Shown here in pieces: positions 40,014-49,214 of a DNA stretch of 64,000 nt. Made by a program: the position numbers and the translations under genes. The notes beneath the pieces were generated by a model, which saw nothing but the letters and a program-made list of their open reading frames with translations, was not told the DNA's origin and did not search any database. The stretch lies in the NCBI RefSeq assembly GCF_000494755.1, contig NC_022657.1:6788001-6852000 (forward strand), in the 5' to 3' direction. The stretch comes from Amorphoplanes friuliensis DSM 7358 (GTDB taxonomy: Bacteria; Actinomycetota; Actinomycetes; Mycobacteriales; Micromonosporaceae). Within the stretch, counting starts at the first letter, position 1. The number at the start of each line of letters is the position of its first letter.

Positions 40014-41309
40014 GTGTCCACCCAACAAGCTCCCTGGAACGCTCGCTACCTGCTCACTTCGGGCCCGTGGCGTGCTCTGCTCTACGTCCTGACGACCTGG
40101 CCCCTGGCCGGTCTGGCGGGTGCCGCGGTGGGATCGCTGATCCTGCCGTGGCTGGCCGCGGGTCTGCGGCTCAACGACGGCCGGCTGCTCGACGGGCCGC
40201 TGCTGTTCCTGATGGTGACCGCCCTGCTGATGTTCGCGGTGCTCGGCCCGCTGGTGGCGATCCCGCTCGCCGCCGTCGAACGCGGCCGCCTGGGGCTGAT
40301 CGACCAGCGCCCGGTGCGGTCGGCGCACCGCAGTGTCGCCCCGGAAGTGCTGACCTGGTTGCGGGTGCGGTTCACCGAGGCCGCGACCTGGCGCGAGGTG
40401 CTCTACGCGATCTTCCTCGGCCTGATCGTCCCGCTCGTCTACGGCGCGTACGGCCTGCTCGTGCTGATCGACATCGGCGCGATCCTGAGCCCGATCTTCG
40501 CGGTCAGCGGTACCGATCAGTGGACTTTCGGCGTGTTCACGGTGAACACGTTCGCCCAGGCGATCCCGCTCGCGATCGGTGGGATCCTGCTGATCCCGGT
40601 GCTGTTCCATCTGCTCGGGTTCATCGCGACCGGGCAGGCGGCGACGGCCCGTGTGCTGCTCGGGGACCGGGACGGCACGGCGCTGCACGAGGTGGCGCAG
40701 TCCCGGGCCCGGCTGGCCGACGCCTTCGAGGCCGAACGCCGGCGCATCGAACGGGATCTGCACGACGGTGCCCAGCACCGGCTCACCAGCCTTACGCTGC
40801 AACTCGGCATGGCCCGCCTGGACGTGCCGGAGGACTCGCCCGCGGCGGCACCGCTGGCGCAGGCGCACGACGAGGCGAAGGAGCTGATGGTGGTGCTGCG
40901 GGAGCTGATCCACGGCATCCGGCCGCAGTCGCTGGCCGATCTGGGTCTGCCCGCCGCGTTGCGGGAGCTCGCGGCCCGGTCGCCGCTGCCGGTGACGATC
41001 ACGGTGGCCGACGGTGTGCAGCGTCCGGCGCCGCACGTCGAGGGCACCGCCTATTTTGTGGCCTCCGAGGCACTGGCCAATGTGGTCAAGCACAGCGCCG
41101 CGGCCCGCGCCGATCTGCTGATCGCGGAGACCGCCGGGATGCTGGTCCTCGAGGTCCGTGACGACGGTCAGGGCGGTGCCGACCCGGCGCTGGGCACCGG
41201 GCTGACCGGGCTGGCCGACCGGGTGGCCGCGGTCGGTGGCCGGGTGCTGCTGGCCAGCCCGGCCGGCGGCCCGACGCTGATCCGGGCGGAGCTGCCGTGC
41301 CGGAGGTGA
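40014..41309 (+). CDS. Sensor histidine kinase (NarX/DegS type)
   Basis: A 431-residue kinase. Four to five membrane helices span about residues 20-215, with no large periplasmic domain. The HisKA_3 His is in RRRIERDLHDGAQHRL, followed by an HATPase_c domain (VLEVRDDGQGGADP as N/G1 box and TGLTGLADRVAAVGG). It likely senses a membrane or cytoplasmic signal. GTG 40014 is preferred over GTG 39969 because of the leaderless -10 and the protein start. The coding end overlaps the regulator start by 13 bp. Confidence 0.9.
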   Translation: MSTQQAPWNARYLLTSGPWRALLYVLTTWPLAGLAGAAVGSLILPWLAAGLRLNDGRLLDGPLLFLMVTALLMFAVLGPLVAIPLAAVERGRLGLIDQRPVRSAHRSVAPEVLTWLRVRFTEAATWREVLYAIFLGLIVPLVYGAYGLLVLIDIGAILSPIFAVSGTDQWTFGVFTVNTFAQAIPLAIGGILLIPVLFHLLGFIATGQAATARVLLGDRDGTALHEVAQSRARLADAFEAERRRIERDLHDGAQHRLTSLTLQLGMARLDVPEDSPAAAPLAQAHDEAKELMVVLRELIHGIRPQSLADLGLPAALRELAARSPLPVTITVADGVQRPAPHVEGTAYFVASEALANVVKHSAAARADLLIAETAGMLVLEVRDDGQGGADPALGTGLTGLADRVAAVGGRVLLASPAGGPTLIRAELPCRR

Positions 41310-41950
41310 CGCGGGTCGTCCTCGCGGAGGACGGTGTCCTGCTGCGTGAGGGTCTGGTCGGTGTGCTGTCCCGCTTCGGTTTTGCGGTGGTGGCGGCGGT
41401 CGGCGACGGCGACGCCCTGCTGGAGGCCGTCGCCGAGCACCGGCCGGACCTGGTGATCACCGACATCCGGATGCCGCCCGATCACACCGACGAGGGTCTG
41501 CGGGCGGCGGTCACCCTGCGCCGCGAGCAGCCCGGTCTGGCGGTCGTGGTGCTGAGCCAGTACGTCCAGGAGGAGTACGCCTCGGCGCTGCTCGACACCG
41601 GCGACGGCCTGCGTGTCGGTTATCTGCTCAAGGACCGGGTCGTCGACGTGGAGGACTTCGTCGCGGCGCTGCGGACGGTCCTGGGCGGCGGCACGGTCGT
41701 GGACCCGGAGGTGGTCCGCCGGCTGCTGCGCCGTCCCCGGGACCCGCTGGCGGCGTTGTCCGCCCGCGAACGTGAGGTGCTGGGACTTCTCGCCGAGGGC
41801 CACTCGAACTCGGCGATCGCCGCCCGGCTCTTCGTCACGGAGGCGGCGGTCGGCAAACACGTGGGCAACATCCTCGCCAAGCTCGACCTGCCACCGGCCG
41901 AGGACACCAACCGTCGCGTCCTGGCGGTCCTGGCCTTTCTGCGGAGTTAG
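41297..41950 (+). CDS. LuxR/NarL-family response regulator
   Basis: A 217-residue regulator with a receiver domain (LAEDGVLLREGL, phospho-acceptor Asp in DLVITDIRMPPDHTDEG, Lys in GYLLKDRV) and a LuxR HTH (LSAREREVLGLLAEGHSNSAIAARLFVTEAAVGKHV). The GTG start lies inside the kinase gene by 13 bp, so the pair is translationally coupled. It is convergent with, and overlaps by 4 bp, the methyltransferase gene. Regulated genes are unknown, and no exporter is adjacent. Confidence 0.92.
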   Translation: MPEVTRVVLAEDGVLLREGLVGVLSRFGFAVVAAVGDGDALLEAVAEHRPDLVITDIRMPPDHTDEGLRAAVTLRREQPGLAVVVLSQYVQEEYASALLDTGDGLRVGYLLKDRVVDVEDFVAALRTVLGGGTVVDPEVVRRLLRRPRDPLAALSAREREVLGLLAEGHSNSAIAARLFVTEAAVGKHVGNILAKLDLPPAEDTNRRVLAVLAFLRS

Positions 41951-43041
41951 CGCAACGTCCAGGTGGCGGGGGCCCAGATCGGGGCGTCCGGGTCACCGGT
42001 CAGCTGCAGGCCGATGCGCCAGGCCTGCATCGGCGGCCGGTCCGCCGCCTCCCAGCGGTCCAAGATCTCCACTGCCTGCTCCGCGTACGCGGAAGCGTGC
42101 ACTCCCCCGGCCAGGACGCACCCGTCGGGCAGGATCGCCGCACCACCGGTGCCCGCCTCGTCGAGCAGCATCAGCGCACTCTGGTCGCGTCCCGGCAGCG
42201 CCGCGTGGGTGGCCCGGTCGCTCCACACGCCGGCGGCGTACCAGAGGTCGCGGTAGACGAGCGAGTCCAGCGGTTCGGCCCAGCGCCGGGGCGCCACCTC
42301 GGTGACCGCCCCGACCGCTCCGGACGGTGCCGGGTGCGGATGGGACCGGGCGTGGGTGGCGGTGAGCGGCCCGGACGCGCTCATGAAGCCGGAGGCGCAG
42401 ATCGCCGTCGCGGTGACGGGACCCTCGGCCGGGCCCCGCACGGCGAGGACGGGGTGGGTGCCGGCGTGCTCGACGGGCGCCACGACCGGGCCGGGACCGG
42501 TCTGCACCAGCCACTGTGGAGAGATCCCGGCGACGCCGACGGTCACGATCGCCCGGTCGAAACGCTCGCCCGGCATCCCGGCGTAACCGTCACCGGCGAC
42601 GACCCGCACACCGTCGATCCCGGCGGTGGTCAGGGCGGCCCGGGCCTTGTCGGCGACGTCGGCCTGCACGTCCACGCTGGTGACCGTGGCGCCGAGCGCG
42701 GCGAGCAGCGCGGCGTTGTACCCGGTGCCGGCGCCGATCTCCAGGACCCGGTCGCCCGATCGCACCTCCAGGGCCGCCAGCATGATCGCCATCAGGGACG
42801 GCTGGCTGGACGAGCTGATCGGCACCCGGCCGTCGACCTTGGTGATCAGCACGTCGTCGGTGTAGACCGCGTCGAGAAAACCGGGTGAGCCGGGCCGGGC
42901 CCAGGACCCGTCACGACGCTGGAAACCGCCGGTGACAAACGCCTCCCGCGGCACCCCGGCGAAGGCTGCCGCCAGCTCCGGCGGGAGCGAGGCCCAGTTC
43001 CGGCGGATCTGGTCCACGTAGCGTCGGCGCAGGTCAGTCAC
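41947..43041 (-). CDS. PCMT-type methyltransferase
   Basis: A 364-residue protein. The N-terminal half matches protein-L-isoaspartate O-methyltransferase: DDVLITKVDGRVPISSSSQPSLMA, then the SAM site VLEIGAGTGYNAALLAALGATVTSVDV. The C-terminal 150 residues have no recognised domain. It may repair isoaspartate or modify a peptide, as in related methyltransferases next to RiPP genes, but no precursor peptide is visible. The GTG overlaps the stop of the phosphotransferase gene by 8 bp, so both form an operon. Confidence 0.85.
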   Translation of the reverse strand: MTDLRRRYVDQIRRNWASLPPELAAAFAGVPREAFVTGGFQRRDGSWARPGSPGFLDAVYTDDVLITKVDGRVPISSSSQPSLMAIMLAALEVRSGDRVLEIGAGTGYNAALLAALGATVTSVDVQADVADKARAALTTAGIDGVRVVAGDGYAGMPGERFDRAIVTVGVAGISPQWLVQTGPGPVVAPVEHAGTHPVLAVRGPAEGPVTATAICASGFMSASGPLTATHARSHPHPAPSGAVGAVTEVAPRRWAEPLDSLVYRDLWYAAGVWSDRATHAALPGRDQSALMLLDEAGTGGAAILPDGCVLAGGVHASAYAEQAVEILDRWEAADRPPMQAWRIGLQLTGDPDAPIWAPATWTLR

Positions 43042-44197
43042 ACTGCCACCGTACGGCCGCGGTGACCGCCGCGCTCAGCCGCGCCGGGACGTCGGCCGCG
43101 TGGTACGGCCGTTCCGCCGGCTCGATCCGGTCCAGGAAGTCCGCGTAGATCACCGCGGCGTGCAGCTCCGCGACCGGCCGGAGCAGCGTGACCGCGCGTT
43201 CGGGATCGGAGCCGGGCACCGCCGCGCGCCAGCGTGCGGCCCACGCCGCCAGCAGCCCGTGCGGCTCCGGCAGACCCTCGGCCAGCCGCAGGATGTCGTA
43301 GCCCGGGTGCGCGACGATCGAGTCACCCCAGTCGACGATCACCCGGGTGTCGCCGTCGTCCCGGACGTTGCCCGGGTGCAGGTCACCGTGCACCAGCGTG
43401 GCGGGCAGCCCGCACTCCTCGAGCGCCGCGAGCCGCCGGGGCAGGTCGTCCGTCAGCTCGCCCAGCCCGTCGATGGTGTCGAGGAAGGGATCGGCGACCC
43501 GGGCGAACCTGTCGGCCTCGGACTGCCGGTCCGGCACGCCCGCTGCGAGCAGGTCGTCGACACGCCCGGCGAAGTGCGCCTGCAGCGGGTGGAAGTCCTC
43601 GGCGACGGCCGCGCAGAACTCCTCGCCGGCGTCGTGGCGGTCCTCCCCGGGGACGTGGGCCAGCAGCATCCGGCCGGGGGCGGCCGCCGCGAGCACGGCC
43701 GGCACCAGACCGGGCGCGAAGCCGCCGGCCAGCGCCAGGACGGCCGGCTCGTGAGCGAACATCGGCGGCACCTGCTTGAGCCAGGCCACCGGGGCGCCGG
43801 CCGCGTCGAGACGCCAGATCATCGACAGGTTCCAGGTGCGCTGCTGCACGGCGGTGACGTCGTCGCGGCCGAGCGCTTCCCGTGCCCAGGCCACCGAGGC
43901 GGCGGGCCCACCGGGGTTGGCGTACGGCGCCCGCAACGGCTGGGGCGACAGGTCCGCGTCGGCGGGCGCGAGGGTGAACCCGGGCGGCTCGAAGACCTGG
44001 GCCAGGTAGGTCACGTGCCCGCCGTGCGGCACTGGACGGTCGGTGGACAGCAGCCGCAGCACCTGGACGTCGAGGCCCCAGCGCGAGCGGACGGCGGCGA
44101 CGACCTCGGCGACCTCCGGCCACCAGGGAAGGTCGACCTCGACCGGTGGCAGCGCGCCGAGCGGCGTACCGGAGGCACCGACAAGGACAAGCGTCAC
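43034..44197 (-). CDS. Aminoglycoside-phosphotransferase-family (APH) protein
   Basis: A 387-residue protein. The C-terminal APH/choline-kinase-like domain has LVHGDLHPGNV (catalytic Asp) followed by VIVDWGDS (metal-binding Asp). The N-terminal 90 residues (VTLVLVGASGTPLGALPPVEVDLPWWPEV) form an additional alpha/beta region reminiscent of a degenerate NUDIX-like domain. GTG 44197 is chosen because an ATG at 44248 leaves only 23 bp to the divergent transglutaminase. It likely phosphorylates a small molecule; substrate unknown. Operon with the methyltransferase. Confidence 0.75.
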   Translation of the reverse strand: MTLVLVGASGTPLGALPPVEVDLPWWPEVAEVVAAVRSRWGLDVQVLRLLSTDRPVPHGGHVTYLAQVFEPPGFTLAPADADLSPQPLRAPYANPGGPAASVAWAREALGRDDVTAVQQRTWNLSMIWRLDAAGAPVAWLKQVPPMFAHEPAVLALAGGFAPGLVPAVLAAAAPGRMLLAHVPGEDRHDAGEEFCAAVAEDFHPLQAHFAGRVDDLLAAGVPDRQSEADRFARVADPFLDTIDGLGELTDDLPRRLAALEECGLPATLVHGDLHPGNVRDDGDTRVIVDWGDSIVAHPGYDILRLAEGLPEPHGLLAAWAARWRAAVPGSDPERAVTLLRPVAELHAAVIYADFLDRIEPAERPYHAADVPARLSAAVTAAVRWQCD

Positions 44198-44259
44198 GGT
44201 TCGGCCCACGCGAGGACGGTAGCCGGTCGGCTGTAACACCGGGGACATCTGATCCCGGA

Positions 44260-44265
44260 TACCGT
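44260..44265 (+). promoter_or_regulatory. -10 element for leaderless start of transglutaminase gene
   Basis: TACCGT ends 6 nt before GTG 44272 and no ribosome-binding site is present. The following bases are almost identical to those before the histidine kinase gene at 40014. Confidence 0.5.
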
Positions 44266-44271
44266 GGCGCC

Positions 44272-45057
44272 GTGAACAACTCTCAGGTCGGTTCGAGCCT
44301 CGGCTTCGACGTGACCGAGCCCGCCGAGATCGTCCTGCTGATCGCCGCCGCCGACCCGGTCTCGGAGCTCCTCACGGTCTCCTGCGAGGGGCGGACCGTC
44401 GAGGCGGTGGAGCTGCCCGGCCGCCAGCACTACATCCGGGCGCCGAAGGGCAAACTGACCGTGACCTACTCGGCGGAGGTGGCCGTGACCCGGCCCGTGC
44501 CCGCCGACGTCACCGAGGTCGAACGCATCGTCGCGCTGCGGCCGAGCCGTTACTGCCCCTCCGACCGCATGGCCGGGTTCGCGGCCACGATGTTCGGCTA
44601 CGAGAGCGACCCCGCCGCCACCGTCCGCGCGATCACCAGCTGGGTGTTCGAGCACCTGAGCTACGAGGGCGGCAGCAGCGGCCCGTCCACCGACGCGGCG
44701 GACACCCTGCTCGACGGTCGCGGGGTCTGCCGCGACTACGCCCACCTCGTCGCCACCCTGTGCCGTTCGCTGAACATCCCGGCCCGGGTGGCCGCGGTCT
44801 ACGCCCCCGGCCTGTCCCCGATGGACTTCCACCTCGTGGTCGAGGCGGCGCTCGACGGCCGCTGGACGGTCTGGGACGCCACCCGCCTCGCACCGCGGCA
44901 GAGCCTGATCCGCATTGCGACCGGCCGCGACGCCGCCGACACCGCGCTGGCCACGACCCTGTCCGGCCTGCTCACGATGCCGGAGACCTTCATTACCGCG
45001 GTGGCCGGCGGCGACCTGCCCGCCGACGATCACACCTCGCTGGTCGAGCTCCCGTGA
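44272..45057 (+). CDS. Transglutaminase-like cysteine protease-fold protein
   Basis: A 261-residue protein with the transglutaminase core: catalytic Cys in GRGVCRDYAHLVATLCR, His in MDFHLVVEAALDG and Asp in WTVWDATR. An N-terminal beta domain (about 1-85) precedes it, the common bacterial TG-like architecture. Most such proteins are peptidases rather than cross-linkers. It ends 7 bp from the convergent allantoicase gene. No functional link to its neighbours is seen. Confidence 0.88.
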   Translation: MNNSQVGSSLGFDVTEPAEIVLLIAAADPVSELLTVSCEGRTVEAVELPGRQHYIRAPKGKLTVTYSAEVAVTRPVPADVTEVERIVALRPSRYCPSDRMAGFAATMFGYESDPAATVRAITSWVFEHLSYEGGSSGPSTDAADTLLDGRGVCRDYAHLVATLCRSLNIPARVAAVYAPGLSPMDFHLVVEAALDGRWTVWDATRLAPRQSLIRIATGRDAADTALATTLSGLLTMPETFITAVAGGDLPADDHTSLVELP

Positions 45058-45064
45058 CGGATCC

Positions 45065-46066
45065 CTACGTCACTGCCTCGTAGCGGGCTCGGAGGACGGC
45101 GCCGTCGGGGCGGCCGTGGAGGCGGAGGCGGGCCATGCCGCCGTCGGGGAAGATGTCGAGGCGTACGTGGGTGGCCACCGGCACGACCGAGACCGGGAAA
45201 CGGTGCCGGGTGTCCGGGGAGAGCCGCACCTGCGGGAGCAGGTCGAACCAGTCCGTCGGGTCGTCGAGCAGGCCGGTCCGGGCGTCGATGCCCCGCAGGG
45301 TGGCACTGCCGGGGGCGTTGCCCTTGAAGTGGCTGGTGTCGAGCTCGGCCAGCTCGATCACCGACGGCACGGCCAGCTGCACGAGCACCCAGTCGTTGCC
45401 GTCGTCGCGGCGGCGGGAGGTCTCCCAGCCGTCACCCATCGAGCGCGCCAGACCGGGCGAGATCATGTTGTGCGGGTGGCCGTAGAACATGTTGCTGCAC
45501 CCGGCGATCCGGGCGCCGTGCTCGGCGGCGGCCACGTCGAAGACGCTCGGGAGCAGCCGCGGGTCGGGCACGATCTCGCCGTGCACCCGCAGCCGGGCGA
45601 CGCCGCCGTCCGGGTAGATGTTGAGCCGCACGTGCGTGTACCGCTGGCTGGAGTCGACCGTGAAGAGATTCTGGCTGTCGCCGACCAGCGGTGAGCGCGG
45701 CACGAGCGGCACCCACGGCGCCTCGGCCAGCTGGATCGGGTCGGGATAGCCCTCGATCGCGCAGCCGTCGACCGACGCGTGCGGCGGATAGTTGCCCGTG
45801 AAGAACGCCGTGTCGATGTCGACGCCGTGCACCACACCCGGGGCGCCGAGCCGGACGATCGCCGTGTCGTGGCCCGCCTGACGACGCCGGCGGGTCTCCC
45901 AGCCGTCGTAGACCTGGCCCTTGTGCCCGAAGGTCTTCGGCGCGTAGACCGGGGCGGCCGGCTCGACCAGGTGGTCCGACGCGGCGAAGAACTCGTCGTT
46001 GGCGAACACCACCCCGCCACCGAACGTGCGCGACGCCAGGTCGGGCAGCAACGTGAACTCTTCCAT
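45065..46066 (-). CDS. alc: Allantoicase
   Basis: A 333-residue protein made of two tandem allantoicase repeats. Each has the DGWETRRRR/DGWETSRRR block (APKTFGHKGQVYDGWETRRRR and SMGDGWETSRRRDDGNDW) and the HVRLxIxPDGGxARLRxHG ending. It hydrolyses allantoate to ureidoglycolate and urea in the cytoplasm. Its ATG overlaps the allantoinase stop by one base (TGATG), so the two are translated together. Length is normal. Confidence 0.95.
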   Translation of the reverse strand: MEEFTLLPDLASRTFGGGVVFANDEFFAASDHLVEPAAPVYAPKTFGHKGQVYDGWETRRRRQAGHDTAIVRLGAPGVVHGVDIDTAFFTGNYPPHASVDGCAIEGYPDPIQLAEAPWVPLVPRSPLVGDSQNLFTVDSSQRYTHVRLNIYPDGGVARLRVHGEIVPDPRLLPSVFDVAAAEHGARIAGCSNMFYGHPHNMISPGLARSMGDGWETSRRRDDGNDWVLVQLAVPSVIELAELDTSHFKGNAPGSATLRGIDARTGLLDDPTDWFDLLPQVRLSPDTRHRFPVSVVPVATHVRLDIFPDGGMARLRLHGRPDGAVLRARYEAVT

Positions 46067-47379
46067 CAGGAGACCTCCCGGGTCAGGAAGACGCCGCCGG
46101 GGGCGTCGCCGGTCACGATCCGTCCGCGCAGCCAGGTCGTGCGCACCACGCCGTGCAAAACCTTCCCCGCGTACGGGGTGACGGGGTTCTTGTGGTGCAG
46201 CCGCGCCGGATCGACGGTGAAGGTCGCCTCCGGGTCGAACGCCACCAGATCGGCATCGGCGCCGACCGCGATCCGGCCCTTGGCGGTCAGCCCGACGAGG
46301 TCGGCGGGCCGCCGGGCCATCCAGTCGGCGACCTGGGCGAGGGTGTGCCCGCGGGCGCGCGCGGCGGTCCAGATGACCGGCAGTCCGAGCTGCACGGACG
46401 CGATGCCACCCCACGCCGCCGCGAAGTCGCCGGTGTCCTGGCGCTTGAGCTCGGGGGTGCAGGGCGAGTGGTCGCTGACGACGCAGGTGATGAGCCCGGC
46501 GGCGAGGGCGGCCCAGAGCTGGTCGGCGTTCGCGCTGTCGCGGATCGGCGGGCAGCACTTGAACTCGGTCGCTCCCGCCGGGATCTGGTCGGCGTCCAGC
46601 GTCAGATAGTGCGGGCACGTCTCCGCGGTGACCCGCAGACCGTCGGCCTTGGCTGCCTCGATCAGCGGCAGGGCGCTCGCGGCGGACAGGTGCAGGATGT
46701 GCACCCGGGCGCCGGCGGTCCGGGCCGCCTCGATCGCGGTGGCCACGGCGGCGTGCTCGGCGGCGGGCGGGCGCGAGGCCAGGAAGTCCGCGTACGCCGG
46801 GGACGACGCGGCGGCGTGCAGATGGTCGGGGTCCTCCGCGTGCACGACGAACTGGGCGTCGACGGCGGCGAGGGCCTCGGCGAGCTGGTCCGGGCTCAGC
46901 GGCGGGAACTCGGGCACACCGGAGTCCGCGAGGAAGGCCTTGAAGCCGTACACCCCGGCGGCGTGCAGCGCGGGCAGGGCGGGGGCGTTGCCGGGGATCG
47001 CGCCGCCCCAGAAGCCGACGTCGACGTGGATCCGGCCGCGGGCGGCGTCCTGCTTGACCGCGAGCGCAGCGGTGTCGACGGTCGGCGGCAGGCTGTTGAG
47101 CGGCATGTCCACGATGGCTGTCACCCCACCGGCCGCCGCGGCCCGCGTCGCGGAGGCAAACCCTTCCCACTCGGTACGCCCGGGCTCGTTGACGTGCACG
47201 TGGGTGTCGACCAGCCCGGGCAGCAGCGCGACATCACCCAGGTCGACGTCCTCGGCGGCCTCGACCACCGCGTCGTGATCGTCCACAGCGACGATCCGGC
47301 CCCCGCTGACCGAGACGGCGGCGGGGCGTTCACCGTCGGAGGTGACGGCACGACGGGACCGCAGCACGAGATCGACCAT
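46066..47379 (-). CDS. allB: Allantoinase
   Basis: A 437-residue cyclic amidohydrolase. The metal ligands are seen in DTHVHVNEPGRTEWEGF, the carboxylated Lys in GVYGFKAFLADSGVPEF, and further His/Asp in VVHAED, HILHLSAASALP and CVVSDHSPCTPELK. The HVNEPGRTEWEGF motif is specific to allantoinases. It opens allantoin to allantoate. First gene of the allantoinase-allantoicase operon; no regulatory gene is adjacent. Confidence 0.95.
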   Translation of the reverse strand: MVDLVLRSRRAVTSDGERPAAVSVSGGRIVAVDDHDAVVEAAEDVDLGDVALLPGLVDTHVHVNEPGRTEWEGFASATRAAAAGGVTAIVDMPLNSLPPTVDTAALAVKQDAARGRIHVDVGFWGGAIPGNAPALPALHAAGVYGFKAFLADSGVPEFPPLSPDQLAEALAAVDAQFVVHAEDPDHLHAAASSPAYADFLASRPPAAEHAAVATAIEAARTAGARVHILHLSAASALPLIEAAKADGLRVTAETCPHYLTLDADQIPAGATEFKCCPPIRDSANADQLWAALAAGLITCVVSDHSPCTPELKRQDTGDFAAAWGGIASVQLGLPVIWTAARARGHTLAQVADWMARRPADLVGLTAKGRIAVGADADLVAFDPEATFTVDPARLHHKNPVTPYAGKVLHGVVRTTWLRGRIVTGDAPGGVFLTREVS

Positions 47380-47505
47380 GGGCCGAGCCTAACCGCCCAG
47401 CGTTGCCGGACGGCTACGACGGGCGAAGCTGCCCCACGCGTGGTGCTGTCGTGTGGCACGATGCGCGCACACCGCAGCAGGCCCTCGAACGGAGCACGAA
47501 CAAGC

Positions 47506-48054
47506 GTGACGATCCGCCGCATGACCTCCCGCAACGTGGCCCTGACCGCGGCTTTCCTCGGCCTCGCCGCCGGTGGCACCGCCGCCTGCGACAACACCCT
47601 GCAGGAAGAGAAGGGCTACCCGTCCGACTCGACGACGTACAGCTCCACCGGCGACACCTCGTCGTCCTCTTCCTCGTCCTCGTCCTCCGACGATGGCGAC
47701 GACTACGTGGAGGAGGAGGACGAAGGCGCCGACCAGGTGTTCTACTGCGCCGACGAGGAGGGGGTGATCACCGCGGCGGCCCACTGCAAGGACCCCGACA
47801 GCACCTCGTCGTACTTCCTGTGGCACTCGTCGACCTATGCCCGTGGCCTCAAGCCCGGGACACGGCTCGACGGCGGCGAGGGGTTCCCCGCCGGTGACCG
47901 CGAGATGCGACGGTCCTTCAAGCTGCCGTCGGTGGGCACGGTCAAGAACGGCACGGTGAAGACCAACGTGGTCGGCCGCAGCAGCGGCAGCACGAGCGGC
48001 ACCAGCAGCGGCGGCTCGGACTTCAGTGGCTTCACCGGCTCCTCGGGCGGCTGA
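47506..48054 (+). CDS. Serine-rich putative lipoprotein, unknown
   Basis: A 182-residue protein with a hydrophobic leader (MTSRNVALTAAFLGLAAGGTAAC) whose Cys is a possible but weak lipobox, then a Ser-rich and Asp/Glu-rich stretch (STTYSSTGDTSSSS and DDGDDYVEEEDEG) and a conserved-looking part with VFYCADEEGVITAAAHCKD. A Ser/Gly/Thr-rich C-terminus follows. It is divergent from the purine genes on one side and ends close to the DUF6986 gene on the other. GTG 47506 with GGAG upstream. Function unknown. Confidence 0.6.
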   Translation: MTIRRMTSRNVALTAAFLGLAAGGTAACDNTLQEEKGYPSDSTTYSSTGDTSSSSSSSSSSDDGDDYVEEEDEGADQVFYCADEEGVITAAAHCKDPDSTSSYFLWHSSTYARGLKPGTRLDGGEGFPAGDREMRRSFKLPSVGTVKNGTVKTNVVGRSSGSTSGTSSGGSDFSGFTGSSGG

Positions 48055-48063
48055 CCGTCCCCC

Positions 48064-49212
48064 TCAGAGCAGGGCGCCCAGCTCCTCCCGGGTGAAACCC
48101 ACGTCGTCGAGGGCGCCGCAGTCGAGCCCGCGCAGCAGGTAGGCCGCGAGCGCCCGGGCGGTGGCGGGCTCGTCGAGGATGCCGCCCGACTGCCGGTCGA
48201 GGTACCGGCGCAGGCGGGTCGTGGCCGCGTCCCGTCCGTCGGCGAAAAACGCGTAGGTGGCCGCGAACCGGGTCGGCAGCTGGGCCGGGTGCAGGTCCCA
48301 GCCCTGGTAGAAGCCGCGTTCCAGGGAACGGCGGACCAGCCGGTGGTGCAGCGCCCAGGCGTCGTGCACGGCGGTGGGCGAGCCGACCGGCAGGATGTTC
48401 GTCGAGCCGTCGGAAAGCCGCACCCCGGTGCCGGCGGCGGCTGCCTGGATGACGGCCTTCGCGTAGTCGGCGACCGGGTGGTCCATCGCCTGATAGGCCG
48501 CCGCCACGCCGGCCGCCGCGCTGTAGTCGTACGTGCCGTAGTGCAGGCCGGTGCAGCGGCCGTCCGCCGCCGTGATGAGCCGTGCGACCGTGGCGGTGCC
48601 ATCCGCGCCCAGCACCGCCGAGGGCAGCTCGATCTGAATCTCGAACCGCAGCGTGCCGGCGCTCAGGGCGTACCGGCTCTCCAGGGTCTCGCAGAGGGTG
48701 ACCATGGCCGTGACCTGGTCCGGACCGCTGACCTTGGGGAGCGTGACGACAAACGGCTCCTGATAGAGCGACAGGAACAGGTCGAGCGTGCGCAGCGACC
48801 GGTGCCGGGTGGGTGCCTCCAGCGACTTGATCCGCAGGCCGAGGAACGGTGGCCGCGGCCCGTCGAGGAGCACGGCGACCGCCGCCTTGACCGCGGCGTC
48901 CTCCTGGTCGTCGTCGCGGACGCCGTAGCCGTCCTCGAAGTCGACCCGCAGGTCCTCGATCGGCTCGGCGGCGAGCTTGGCCCGGACCCGGTCCGCCAGT
49001 GCCGCCGGGAACGGCAGCGGCGGGAACCCGTCGATCGCCGCCAGCGCCTGCGTCCCCCACTCCCGGAAGCCGCCGATGCGGTCGGCCGGGACGTAGACCG
49101 TGTGCACCGGCTGACGGCCGGGCCGCTCCCCGGGATACCGCGCGGCCAGGAACGCGTCGTGGGCGGCGAGCCGGCCGTCGAGCGCGGCGTAGTCGTCGTC
49201 GCTGAGCCGCAT
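48064..49212 (-). CDS. DUF6986 CitE/HpcH-like aldolase-fold protein
   Basis: A 382-residue TIM-barrel protein of the HpcH/HpaI-CitE superfamily. The barrel strands carry LRVDFEDGYG, LRIKSLEAPTRHRSL, TLPKVSGPDQV, RFEIQIELPSAVLG (probable metal-ligand Glu) and CTGLHYGTYDYSAAAG (Asp). I assign it to the DUF6986 group from this pattern. It starts 2 bp after the malate synthase stop. The linkage to malate synthase and ureide genes suggests action on a glyoxylate-related compound; the precise reaction is unknown. Confidence 0.7.
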   Translation of the reverse strand: MRLSDDDYAALDGRLAAHDAFLAARYPGERPGRQPVHTVYVPADRIGGFREWGTQALAAIDGFPPLPFPAALADRVRAKLAAEPIEDLRVDFEDGYGVRDDDQEDAAVKAAVAVLLDGPRPPFLGLRIKSLEAPTRHRSLRTLDLFLSLYQEPFVVTLPKVSGPDQVTAMVTLCETLESRYALSAGTLRFEIQIELPSAVLGADGTATVARLITAADGRCTGLHYGTYDYSAAAGVAAAYQAMDHPVADYAKAVIQAAAAGTGVRLSDGSTNILPVGSPTAVHDAWALHHRLVRRSLERGFYQGWDLHPAQLPTRFAATYAFFADGRDAATTRLRRYLDRQSGGILDEPATARALAAYLLRGLDCGALDDVGFTREELGALL

Positions 49213-49214
49213 CG

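Noticed and set aside
41947..44197. RiPP (lanthipeptide) modification operon
   Set aside because: The PCMT-type methyltransferase resembles enzymes found beside RiPPs, but there is no precursor peptide, LanKC-type or protease gene, and the partner is an APH-like protein.
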